A stretch of DNA of 64,000 bases from Eublepharis macularius (Eukaryota; Chordata; Lepidosauria; Squamata; Eublepharidae), in the NCBI RefSeq assembly GCF_028583425.1, contig NC_072791.1, positions 197,880,311 to 197,944,310 on the forward strand. Reading direction: 5' to 3'. The notes under the pieces were generated by a model. The model ran no database searches and was not told where the DNA came from. It saw nothing but the letters and a program-made list of their open reading frames with translations. Positions 57,701-64,000 of the stretch are shown here, one piece after another. The number at the start of each line of letters is the position of its first letter. The stretch's first letter is position 1. The position numbers and the translations under genes are program-made.

Positions 57701-60700
57701 CCTTTGAAATGCAAGACAAATGCAAATGTACAGAAGTTAGTACAGGGCCAATCTGCATTATTTTTTTATCCACATTATTTATAGTCTGAGACCCAAGGCA
57801 CATCACACAGTAATATTCAATACAATCAACAGCTGGAGTTTTCAACAAACAATATAATGCGATACAGATCACAACAGAAATTTGCAAACAAGCAGAAATC
57901 TGATACAGACCTGAAACACTATTGTAACAAAACATAAACAATTTGACATGACATAATAAATGACAGTAACAGACAGTACCCAGTAATATAGTCTATAGTC
58001 CATATCACTTTATCAAAGCATCTCTTTGAACCATTTCCTTACAGTATACCCTATTGCCTGTGTGGCACCTGCAGAAGGCCCTGTTCAGATGAGCGAAGCT
58101 GCCATGGTGGACCACAGGGAGAAAGTTGATTCCATAGCTATGAGGAGCCAAGGCCATGAACGGTTTTGTATGTGAAAGCCAAAACCTTGATTTGAGCCCA
58201 GTAGCTAATGGACAACCAATGGAGTGACTGTAAAATGGGAGTGATATGGATGCTCCACCTAGCTCCTAATAATAATCAAGATGTGGCATTCTACACCAAC
58301 TATAATCTCCAACTTGACTTTGAGACCAATGTACAGTACATTGCAATAGTCAGTATTGATGTGTTACCATGCCATGGATTCAGGTGGCCAGATCGGCTGT
58401 GTCAAGGCAGGTGCCATCTTTCAGGCTAGACTGAATTCGTGGAAAGCATTTTTTGCAAGTGCATTAACTTGCTTTTCTAGCAGCAGTGCTGGGTCCAGCA
58501 TAAGCCCTAGGCTCTTAACTGAGTCTGCAAGGGTCAGCTGAACCCCAATGAAAGTGGGAAGCTCAATGTCCTTCAATATCTCCACCTTCCCAAGCAGCAT
58601 CACTTCCATCCTGCCTGGATTCAATTTCACTTTGTTCACTTTCAGCCATTTTACCACAGCTGTCAGACACCAATTTAAAACCTCTATTGCATCACCCAGG
58701 GATATGGCTGCCATGCACATACTAATGACATCCAATTCTATAGCTAGAAATGAGTTATGCTAAAGGCTTTACATGAAAGTTGAATAATAAGGGGGATAAG
58801 ATTCTGCAAGAATTTTATGTGCGTATGAGGATCTGAACCTCAGACTTGCCCGCTCATACTCATTCGCCTTAACACTACACCAGATCTGTTAACAATGGCA
58901 TCCATGTATGTATCTATACTGGATACCGCATTCTTGTTGCCCTATGGCAATGGTTAGCAACTGGATTTTTTGGTGCAGACAAGGCAGTCCAGTGCTACAG
59001 CATAACAAGAGCATAAAATCTAAGGATGTGCGGATGCAACCAATTCTAGGTATACGGAAACTGGTTTTTTGATGGGCAGATCTTGCAGTCTGCTAAACTA
59101 GAAAAGATATAAACATATTCTGATGTTTGAGAAGTAACCCTTAGGTATTGACATGCACAAATTGCTCTTACTGCAATAGTGTTGCTCCAGTTTTTCATAA
59201 GGGCTTGAGACTGTAAGTGCAAATCCTTCCGTTCTTTCCTTTCAGCACGAATCTGTGCTGCTTCTCTTGCTGGAGCATTGAGGTTGTCTTGAATCCTTTC
59301 CCATTCTGCCTTCGACAATATAGTTATCTGGCGAAGATCTACTCCCACTGGGAGAAATATTCCCTCTATAGCATCATCTTCATTGAAATCGTTTTTTTCT
59401 ACATAACAACAACAGCAAGAGAAAAGTTATTTTGCTCTGTGTATAACTTTCCTTTGGACCAGAAAGCCAATACTTTAAAGCCAAGTTGAGATCTTAACTT
59501 TGGTAAGGTGTATATGCATTCAATTTTATTCTCCACAAAGCTATAATCATATGTCAAGGCTATTTCCTGGAAGTTCACTGATGTCTGAAGGAAAATAAGA
59601 GTGGGAATGAAATTCAGACTTGGAGAAAGAGCACCAGGCCCACAGTGGGCTTGAGAAAGATAGTTCGACATTAGCCCTTTAACATAAGACATTTGCTGGA
59701 TCAGACCAATGGTCCACATAGTCCAGCATGCTATTTCACACAGCAGCCAACAGTTGCCTTGGAGGGTCAACTAAAAAAGGCACAGAGGTCAAGACCCTTC
59801 CCTGATCTTGTCTCCTAGCATTGAACTTCAGAGGTTTGCTGTCTCGGTATACAGAGGTTCCTTTTACTAAACATAGCTAGTTGTCATTATTAGACCTCTC
59901 CTCTGGCAGGCAACACGTTTCCATCACACCCACCCCATCCTCACAGCAGCAGGCAGCCTTGGCAGGCCCATCCTCCACTTGCAGCAGCCATGAGAGCTGG
60001 GACAGCCATACTTCCTCCTGGTCAACAGTTTGAACTTGATGAGAACTGGCTCAAGGATGGCAGGCAAATGAGGGATGGGACCTGGATGAGCTGAGAGGAA
60101 CGAGGTGGTACAACTCCCTCCCCTGCCCATCTGAGGACAGCTGCCAGCGGTAGCCAGCTGGAGGGGGGGCACTAGTGAGGGAGGAGCCTCACACCTCCAT
60201 CCCTCTGTCCAACCTCCTTTTAAAGCCATCTATACTCGTGGCCATCGCTACGTCCCCTAACAGTGAATTCAACAACTTAGTTATTCATGGAGTAAAGAAG
60301 TATTCCCTCTCGTCTTTCTTGAACCTCCAGCCCATCAGCTGCATTCAGCGCCCCCAAGTTCTATTATGGGTCCCAGATACTGACACAAATTGCATTTTTA
60401 GTTCCTCAGAACAAAAAGGAATGCCTAGCAAAAGGGGTAAATCCCAGAGGAAGTAGAACCACAACTGCTTCCCCATTACAGGTGTTAAACTAGCACAGCA
60501 GAAACTAGGAAGACTTGTAATTCCAGGGTAGCTGTGACCAGGTCAATTCACACATTACAAGCCTATGTATCCTCCCTGATCATGTTGATCAGATGAGCAC
60601 TGGAAGTTCTATGCTTAGAACTTAATATCGTGGTGTGCACAGGGAGCGGAGATTTAAGGGTGGAGACCCCTCACTCATACCGTTTTCCAGACCTGAAATT

Positions 60701-62151
60701 GCCCTGGGGAGCTGCCCTTGGCTCTGTTGGGGAAACCTGTACTAATATGCTATGGGCAGGTTTCCTCACAATGGCCAGGAGCACTTCCCCATAGATGAAG
60801 TGGACTGTAAACCTGTCCCCCTCCCCATCCAATTACAGGTATTACCTAAATTAGCAGGATTACTGGATGGTCTCTGTATTTTTCATGATTAGATTTTAAT
60901 TCTACATAATTACATTTCTCCCTGTGTGTTCTGCATTTGATGGCCTTGTTGTATTTTTCTTTATACTCCTGCATAAGATGACTGCCTAGTGAGGATCCAT
61001 TCACTGCACCTGAAGAAGTGGACTGTATTCTGAGAAAGCGTAATGCTGAAATAAGACTCTGTGAAGCCTTTTAAGGTGCCACAAGATTTCTGTTCCTTTT
61101 GGGAAAATGGGTTACATTGGCTATTTTATATTTGAGCAACTGGGTATATATATACACGTACATACATACATACATACATACGTATATACACACATACATA
61201 CAATGCTATATATACTGTGTGTGTGTGTGTATCTATCTCTCTATCTCTCTATTTCAGTACACAACCATTTGTCACATCTGAAAAAGTGGCTGGGAAGATG
61301 AACCCTTCCAGCTGGTGCACACGCAGACATTTTGACGATGTTATCTTCCACCTTGTCATCTCACAGAGTAGAAGGTGCTCTAAGGCTACCCCCTCCCATT
61401 CTGCAGTCAGTTCCATATGGAGCTTATATATGGGCAGTGATTATTTGCCCCCTCCCCTCCATGCCACTCCAAGCCCTAGGGTTGCAAACAGATCTGGCGA
61501 TAAGGTTATCAACTCTCTTGGGAAATTTCTGAAGATCTGGGGGTGGTGCCTGGGAAGGGTGGAGTTTGGGGATGGAACTCAGTGGAGATGTGATGCCACA
61601 CACTCTTAAGACGCCATTTTCTCCAGGGGAACTGATTCACGTAGTCTGGCGATCAGCTGTAATTCCGAGAGAACTACCTGGAGGCTGGCCACCCTACGTG
61701 ACAAAAAATGTCCTAGAGACATAACAGGTGGCAGCCCTGACCTGGATAGCCCAGGCTAGCTTGATCTCATTAGATCTCAGGAGTTAAACAGAATCAGCCC
61801 TGGCTAATACTTGGATGGAAGGACCACCAAGGAAGTTTAGGGTTGCTGCGCAAAGACAATCAATGGCAGACCACCTCTGTCGACCCCTTGCCTTGAAAAG
61901 CCTGTACGTCGGCTGGCAATTAACCCCCTTACCCCCCCCCCCCGGCCCACACACACACACACACACGCAAAGTGTTGAAATGGGCAGCAGAAGCAGGACC
62001 CCCCCCCCTTTCAAACAGTTAGCAACCCAACTTCCACCATTCGGTCCTGCCCCTTTCATCAGCAGCCCTGGATTCACTCACGCGTGGACTCTCGGCTTTG
62101 CCCTCTGCGCCTCCCAAACTGTACCGCGGGACGACGAGCAGCCGCTGCCAT
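45359..62151 (-). CDS. CFAP210: Cilia- and flagella-associated protein 210 (CCDC173)
   Basis: Nine coding exons on the minus strand join in phase to 1662 nt, or 553 aa; the human protein is about 552 aa. In order: 62151-62082, 59398-59172, 54908-54735, 54637-54444, 53012-52856, 51570-51431, 47789-47597, 47379-47215 and 45700-45359. All have AG/GT boundaries. The protein is almost all charged alpha-helix (E/K/R/Q-rich coiled coil, residues about 55-470), as in trichohyalin/plectin-homology proteins, with a short Gly-rich C-terminal tail ending RLGFTW. Known role: inner protein of the A-tubule of ciliary doublet microtubules. Identification rests on length, coiled-coil/TPH character and the PPIG-CFAP210-PHOSPHO2 gene order. 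The start is the first ATG after the GC-rich leader (GGACATGG). Exon 1 ends in phase 1, exactly what exon 2 requires. Confidence 0.92.
45990..47208 (+). mobile_element. L2/CR1-type LINE fragment in CFAP210 intron 8
   Basis: About 46065-46265 decodes a decayed ORF2 C-terminal region (LDYCCTFYAGLPPKFD, LCQLHWLLV). The 3' end 'gaggtggaatataaatttta' with an AAAT tail reaches 47208, next to the donor of coding exon 8. A tRNA-type SINE lies inside at 46600-46815. Old. Confidence 0.7.
46600..46815 (-). mobile_element. tRNA-derived SINE (type 3) nested in a LINE
   Basis: Minus: 'ctggggtacaggctcagtgg', then 'agaacctatcctttgcatat' and 'gaggtcccaggttcagtaat' give a tRNA head with A and B boxes. The body ends near 'tataaggcatgtgcc'. 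Confidence 0.65.
47215..47379 (-). CDS. CFAP210: CFAP210 coding exon 8
   Basis: The 55 codons MKTKEEKEKQEKREAKETLH to LQETHVIQI are in phase 0. The donor GTAAGT lies only about 6 bp from the tail of an intronic LINE (45990-47208). Confidence 0.92.
47597..47789 (-). CDS. CFAP210: CFAP210 coding exon 7
   Basis: It encodes EIEENRENITKRLLAQMKEK to TEHRINV (to residue 385). The acceptor is acttttgcag and the donor GTG/GTAAGA. Confidence 0.92.
47790..48577 (-). other. CFAP210: CFAP210 intron 6, part nearest exon 7
   Basis: No exon or clear repeat recognised. Confidence 0.4.
48613..49705. mobile_element. Fossil solo LTR inside a SINE, carrying a foldback MITE
   Basis: It begins TGTTACGACC and ends CATTACA (TG...CA termini), with five C residues on each side as the probable target duplication. 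It has no internal region, so it is a solo LTR. About 605 bp remain after removing the MITE at 49076-49563. An AATAAA near 48829 would be its own poly(A) signal if read rightward. ERV or Gypsy origin is undecided. Confidence 0.65.
49076..49563. mobile_element. Long-armed foldback MITE (GAGCCAAGC family) in the solo LTR
   Basis: The 488-bp element has inverted arms of roughly 150 bp, starting GAGCCAAGCTACAAGTGACA and ending with its complement. A 3-bp target duplication TCA (49073-49075 and 49564-49566) suggests PIF/Harbinger type. Both arms encode the same open stretch on opposite strands, showing near-identity. Confidence 0.8.
50206..50237. repeat. (CAA)n-rich microsatellite
   Basis: Imperfect ACAACG/CAACAA units. 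Confidence 0.7.
50438..50950. mobile_element. hAT-like foldback element related to 24201-24612
   Basis: It begins 'ggggtgtgcaccccaaaaag' with 'attcgg' units. A GC-rich self-complementary interior ('ccacttacctgg' versus 'ccaggtaagtgggg') follows, then a right portion with 'cttcccgaagcattacgaag'. The right terminus is unclear. It lies in CFAP210 intron 6. Confidence 0.55.
51340..51377. repeat. (GT)n microsatellite
   Basis: GT run with one 'acat' interruption, 55-90 bp from the CFAP210 exon 6 donor. Confidence 0.85.
51431..51570 (-). CDS. CFAP210: CFAP210 coding exon 6
   Basis: It encodes AHVADQVILRAIEKQKQEEE to KEEEMLR (residues 275-321, the last codon split). The acceptor is gtttttttgaag and the donor CAG/GTAAGC. 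Confidence 0.92.
51571..52855 (-). other. CFAP210: CFAP210 intron 5
   Basis: No exon or clear repeat. A purine-rich stretch lies at about 52415-52620. Confidence 0.4.
52856..53012 (-). CDS. CFAP210: CFAP210 coding exon 5
   Basis: It encodes IKEHEHLAELSRLESIKEGE to KLERKRAHQ (to residue 274). The acceptor is atgttttag and the donor CAG/GTATAT. Confidence 0.92.
53125..53245. mobile_element. Hairpin element, compact copy 5
   Basis: 'caggagtccagttgcccctt' and 'aagactaacaaaattc' on the left are mirrored by 'tcaaaggtgcctgttttgga' on the right. The central part is missing. Confidence 0.5.
53546..54162. repeat. Identical 55-bp direct repeat flanking 507 bp
   Basis: 53546-53600 and 54108-54162 are identical (from 'aggaatacaaatgcctat' to 'agtcctatgg'). 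Outside these limits the flanks differ. A CR1 fragment lies between them. Both are in CFAP210 intron 4. Confidence 0.85.
53780..54055 (+). mobile_element. CR1 LINE 3' end
   Basis: 'ggtcagaaaggaattttctc', 'ggtggactacatgaccctta' and the terminal repeat-like 'tctatgtttctatga' are typical of CR1 3' ends. Confidence 0.75.
54444..54637 (-). CDS. CFAP210: CFAP210 coding exon 4
   Basis: It encodes RAFLLTEVLKEREAQIQFQK to CKEQLEQ (residues 158-222, the last codon split). It follows a 97-bp intron, the shortest in the gene. The donor is ACA/GTAATT. Confidence 0.92.
54735..54908 (-). CDS. CFAP210: CFAP210 coding exon 3
   Basis: It encodes residues 100-157 (GLSQAKLKVKKERDEKSEEE to YYQSDRVKGFH), phase 0 on both sides. 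The acceptor is tgtattgcag and the donor CAT/GTAATG. Confidence 0.92.
54909..56310 (-). other. CFAP210: CFAP210 intron 2, part nearest exon 3
   Basis: No exon recognised. A short dispersed-repeat piece lies at 55395-55460 ('agtgaagtcaatgggcttag'). Confidence 0.4.
56319..56735. mobile_element. Hairpin retroposon-like element, copy 6: near-perfect long palindrome
   Basis: The arms 56321-56513 and 56514-56698 are reverse complements with only small differences, centred on CAAACAGCTGTTTG. A unique 37-bp head (complement of 'gttagccgtgttagtctgta' plus the outer end) remains on the right, so the element is in minus orientation. An 8-bp target duplication TGCATAGA flanks it (56311-56318 and 56736-56743). 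Confidence 0.88.
57065..57310 (+). mobile_element. CR1/L2-type LINE 3' end
   Basis: It starts 'agggactttagactatact' and ends 'gtggactataaataaaataa', matching 7205-7590 and 3182-3680. Confidence 0.65.
57765..58770 (-). mobile_element. L2/CR1-type LINE fragment with RT C-terminal region
   Basis: Minus-strand frame 58735-58421 encodes CLTAVVKWLKVNKVKLNPGR, MEVMLLGK and VKSLGLMLDPALLLEKQV, the post-YADD part of ORF2, as in 25583-26961. The 3' end near 57765 has the 'gtgtgatgtgccttgggtct' block. Diverged. Confidence 0.75.
58795..58895 (-). mobile_element. tRNA-like SINE head
   Basis: Minus: 'gatctggtgtagtgttaagg' (A-box-like) and 'gaggttcagatcctc' (B-box-like), spaced as in a tRNA. Confidence 0.45.
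59172..59398 (-). CDS. CFAP210: CFAP210 coding exon 2
   Basis: It encodes residues 24-99: KNDFNEDDAIEGIFLPVGVD, LRQITILSKAEWERIQDN, to MKNWSNTIA. The acceptor is gttgttatgtag and the donor GCA/GTAAGAG. Confidence 0.92.
59655..60440 (-). mobile_element. CR1-like LINE fragment (antisense), interrupted
   Basis: 'gctggatcagaccaatggtc' onward and, after an unrelated segment of about 285 bp (59903-60188), 'ccttttaaagccatctatac' to 'gtaaagaagtattccctct' are widespread in reptile CR1 antisense. Confidence 0.6.
60995..61095. mobile_element. Half copy of the hairpin family (copy 7)
   Basis: 'cacctgaagaagtggactgt' to 'ttttaaggtgccacaagatt' resembles the right half of subfamily B. The left half is missing. 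Confidence 0.4.
61147..61260. repeat. Compound microsatellite (TA, CATA, GT, TCTA units)
   Basis: Runs of TATA, CATA and GT are followed by ATCTCTCT units in CFAP210 intron 1. Confidence 0.85.
61481..61705. mobile_element. Short TIR element, AGGGTTGCCAAC family, copy 2
   Basis: It starts AGGGTTGCAAAC and ends CTGGAGGCTGGCCACCCT. The interior 'gccattttctccaggggaac' is shared with 36044-36268. Confidence 0.65.
61738..61912 (+). mobile_element. 5S rRNA-derived SINE, copy 3
   Basis: 'gatctcattagatctcagga', 'gttaaacagaatcagccctg' and 'taatacttggatggaaggac' follow the 5S rRNA internal control region. The body has 'ggcagaccacctctgtcg'. It ends about 170 bp from CFAP210 exon 1. Confidence 0.8.
61929..61971. 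repeat. C-run and (CA)n microsatellite
   Basis: A ten-C run is followed by 'ggc' and CA units, within intron 1 of CFAP210. Confidence 0.85.
62082..62151 (-). CDS. CFAP210: CFAP210 coding exon 1
   Basis: It encodes MAAAARRPAVQFGRRRGQSR plus EST and one base of Gln24. The donor is ACGC/GTGAGT. It lies in the CpG island, 70 bp downstream of the X-box. Confidence 0.82.
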
Positions 62152-62220
62152 GTCCAGGGCAGGCCAGAGGCAGAGCCTCCGGCCTCCTACTGCGCTCTAG
62201 GCAACGCATAGCATAGGGTG

Positions 62221-62233
62221 GTTGCCAGGCAAC
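62221..62233. promoter_or_regulatory. CFAP210: X-box (RFX-binding) motif upstream of CFAP210
   Basis: GTTGCCAGGCAAC consists of two perfect inverted half sites (GTTGCC and GGCAAC) with a 1-bp spacer. It lies 70 bp upstream of the CFAP210 ATG, the usual position in RFX/FOXJ1-controlled ciliary genes. A further half site (GGCAAC) is at about 62201-62206. Confidence 0.8.
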
Positions 62234-62341
62234 GCCAGGCGAAGCACGGAGGGCGGGAGCGTGTGGGGGGAGGGGGGAGCGAGTCACGCGACGCTCTGAG
62301 GCCGGGACGGCGCGAGAGAGGCTTTGGGAACTCACCACGTG

Positions 62342-62382
62342 ACCAGCCGGCTTGGCGGAGAGGAGGAAGAGGCAGTTGGCAG
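62342..62382 (+). other. PHOSPHO2: Probable PHOSPHO2 non-coding exon 1
   Basis: A donor CAG/GTCAGT (GT at 62383-62384) ends a purine-rich segment on the plus side of the CpG island. PHOSPHO2 is a HAD-family phosphatase reported to act on pyridoxal phosphate. Its coding exon would lie to the right of this window. Assignment is by synteny; the TSS is not defined. Confidence 0.4.
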
Positions 62383-62732
62383 GTCAGTCCCTCCGACCGC
62401 GCGAAACCCAATCTTCTACCCTTTCCCTCCCTTCCGCGGGATCCTAAGCTCCACCTGCTTCCCCCCCGCCGACCCCTCATTCTCCCCCGTCTGCGTTTGT
62501 TGAGTCGAGCCGAGCGCGAGGCCTACGCCGAGAAGTAGCCCCTCCCCTCGACGGCCCGCTCGCGCTCAGGCTTTGGCCTGCCTGCCGCGTCCCGCGGTGT
62601 AGCCGGCGGAGGCGCGTGCGCCTTGTGAGGACAGGTCCTCGGTCTCACCGTGGCGCTGTGGAGAGCCGCGGCTTGTCCGTTCATTGCCCTTCAGTGTGGC
62701 TTATATTTCACGACGCTCTTACCTGACAAAGG

Positions 62733-62985
62733 TTTTAGGTGGGTAGCCGTGTTGCCGCTGGACTCAGAGCCTGCAGTAGAACAGCAGGCTTTTAGTCCAG
62801 CGGCACTTTAGAGACAAGAAGATTTTCAGGGTATGAGCTGTCCAGAGTGGAAGTTCCCTTTATCAGCCAAAGCTTCCTTCTTCACGTTTCTGAAAAAGGG
62901 AGCTTTGACTCTAGAAAGCTCATATCCTGAAAATCTGCCTGGTCGCTAGGGTGTCGCTGGACCCAAACCCTGCTGTTTCTGTAGT
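62733..62985. mobile_element. Hairpin element, copy 8 (subfamily B)
   Basis: The head 'ggtgggtagccgtgttgccg' is followed by halves mirrored around about 62875 ('gaagattttcagggtatgag' versus 'ctcatatcctgaaaatct'). No clear target duplication. Confidence 0.65.
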
Positions 62986-63061
62986 TTGGGTAATTGGAGC
63001 AGTAATAGGTTTGGTAGCTTCAGTATATTGTGGAGAAACTGAACCAAGTCTGTTGTAGATA

Positions 63062-63245
63062 AAGATGGGTAGTAGTGTTAGTCCGTCTGCAGCAGTAGGA
63101 AAAAGCAAGAGTCCGGTAGCACCTATAAGACTTAACAAAATCTGTGGTAGGGTAGGAGCTTTCGTGAGTCACAGCTCACTGTGACTCACGAAAGCTCATA
63201 CGCTACCACAAGTTTTGTTAGTCTTACAGGTACTACAAGTCTGCC
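63062..63245. mobile_element. Hairpin element, copy 9 (subfamily C)
   Basis: Left 'gagctttcgtgagtcacagc' is mirrored by right 'gtgactcacgaaagctcata', centred near 63176. 'gttagtccgtctgcagcag' is the head. Confidence 0.7.
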
Positions 63246-63398
63246 ATGAAAGCTTGCTAGATCACCTTGGGTCTTAGTCTAACCTCTTTTGTGGAGTTGT
63301 TGTGAGGATAAAATTGAAAAGAGAATGACGTAAACCATCTTAGGTCTCTATTGGGGAAAAAGTGAGGTATAAATGAAGTAAATGAATAACTAATAAAG
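63246..63398 (+). mobile_element. tRNA-derived SINE type 1, 5'-truncated
   Basis: 'gttgttgtgaggataaaatt' to 'gaggtataaatgaagtaaat' is the 3' half in plus orientation. Confidence 0.6.
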
Positions 63399-63570
63399 CT
63401 GTAGGATTTGGGTCTGGCAGCATCTTAAAGACCAACAAGATTTTCAGGTAAGCCTTTGAGAATCAGAGCTCTCTTCTGATCTGAAGAAGGGAGACATGAC
63501 TCTTGAAAGCTTATACTCTGAAAATCTGTTGGTCTTTAAGGTGCCACTGGACTCAAATCGTTCTTATCTG
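63399..63570. mobile_element. Hairpin element, copy 10 (subfamily B)
   Basis: 'ttaaagaccaacaagatttt' is mirrored by 'ctgttggtctttaaggtgcc'; the centre is near 63480. Confidence 0.65.
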
Positions 63571-63792
63571 ACAAAGTGATCTTTGGTTATGAAAGTGTAA
63601 ACCCTGGGAAATGTTCCTTCCCTTGCAGAGGTGTTTTTGTTAACACCTGTCTCACATGTGAAATAGAGGTGATATAGCTATGTAATTGTGTTTATCGTGC
63701 ATTATAAATGTCCTTACTACTAAAAAAAGGTTCTGACATAATGTACACTAAAAATTCTAGTATATATCTACCTGTTGATAATTACATCCTTC

Positions 63793-63945
63793 CTTCAAGA
63801 AGCTCAGGCTGACATTTATCCTCATAACAGCCCTTTGAGATAGGCGAGTCTGAGGGAGTGACTGGCCCACGGTCAAGCAGTGAGCTTCCATAACCAGATG
63901 GGAATTTGAACCCTAGTCCTGCTCCACCACACCACTCATATGCCT
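63793..63945 (-). mobile_element. tRNA-derived SINE type 1
   Basis: 'ctcataacagccctttgaga', 'tggcccacggtcaagcagtg' and 'aatttgaaccctagtcctgc' are the antisense body and B-box. Confidence 0.65.
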
Positions 63946-64000
63946 CCAAGGTTGACAAAAATGTTTGTATGTGGTTAGCTGTGCTAGGTGCTTCTTCACA

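Larger units (their letters stand above)
62080..62690. promoter_or_regulatory. Bidirectional CpG-island promoter, CFAP210 (-) and PHOSPHO2 (+)
   Basis: A dense CpG block contains CFAP210 exon 1, an X-box (62221-62233) and an E-box CACGTG followed by AC (62336-62341). No TATA box. Head-to-head arrangement with PHOSPHO2 is known in mammals. Confidence 0.75.

Noticed and set aside
61815-62216. 133-codon plus-strand open frame over CFAP210 exon 1
   Set aside because: It spans a microsatellite and the antisense of exon 1. The minus strand carries the phase-consistent exon.

Overview
The window is vertebrate nuclear DNA, most probably from a squamate reptile (lizard or gecko). It has long introns, CpG-island promoters, CR1/L2-type LINEs, a Bov-B (RTE) LINE, 5S rRNA-derived and tRNA-derived SINEs and many short inverted-repeat elements. 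That repeat mix is known from Squamata. The species cannot be fixed from sequence alone. No bacterial, plasmid or CRISPR features were seen.

Two host genes are complete and were assembled exon by exon from splice sites and reading phase. PPIG (cyclophilin G, + strand) has a non-coding first exon ending at 4081 in a CpG island and 12 coding exons from 11815 to 33235, giving 756 aa: an N-terminal cyclophilin domain followed by a long Lys/Arg/Ser-rich RS tail. CFAP210 (formerly CCDC173, - strand) has nine coding exons from 62151 down to 45359, giving 553 aa of coiled-coil ciliary protein. The two genes converge. Two further promoters lie at the edges. A ZNF143/SBS-type promoter at about 720-790 fits the minus-strand neighbour FASTKD1. 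The CpG island at about 62080-62690 is bidirectional, serving CFAP210 leftward and, by synteny, PHOSPHO2 rightward. The order FASTKD1 / PPIG / CFAP210 / PHOSPHO2 matches human 2q31.

Layout: 1-3780 is the left-edge promoter and old LINE pieces. 3780-33555 is PPIG. 33556-45354 is the convergent intergenic space, possibly including a long PPIG 3'UTR. 45354-62151 is CFAP210. 62220-64000 is the shared promoter, the probable first exon of PHOSPHO2 and a cluster of hairpin repeats.

The genes show no shared pathway: PPIG acts in nuclear speckles on splicing and transcription, CFAP210 inside ciliary doublet microtubules. A near-perfect X-box upstream of CFAP210 fits its ciliary role.

The most interesting non-genic signal is a dispersed family of hairpin (self-complementary) elements, with about ten copies here. 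Five are bounded by target duplications of 7, 8, 9, 11 and 12 bp. That variability argues for retroposition rather than cut-and-paste transposition. One copy is a nearly perfect palindrome of about 378 bp in a CFAP210 intron. Several nested insertions give relative ages: a hAT-like element in a 5S SINE, a LINE in a hAT-like element in a 5S SINE, and a foldback element in a solo LTR in a tRNA SINE. No wholly new biological system could be demonstrated.
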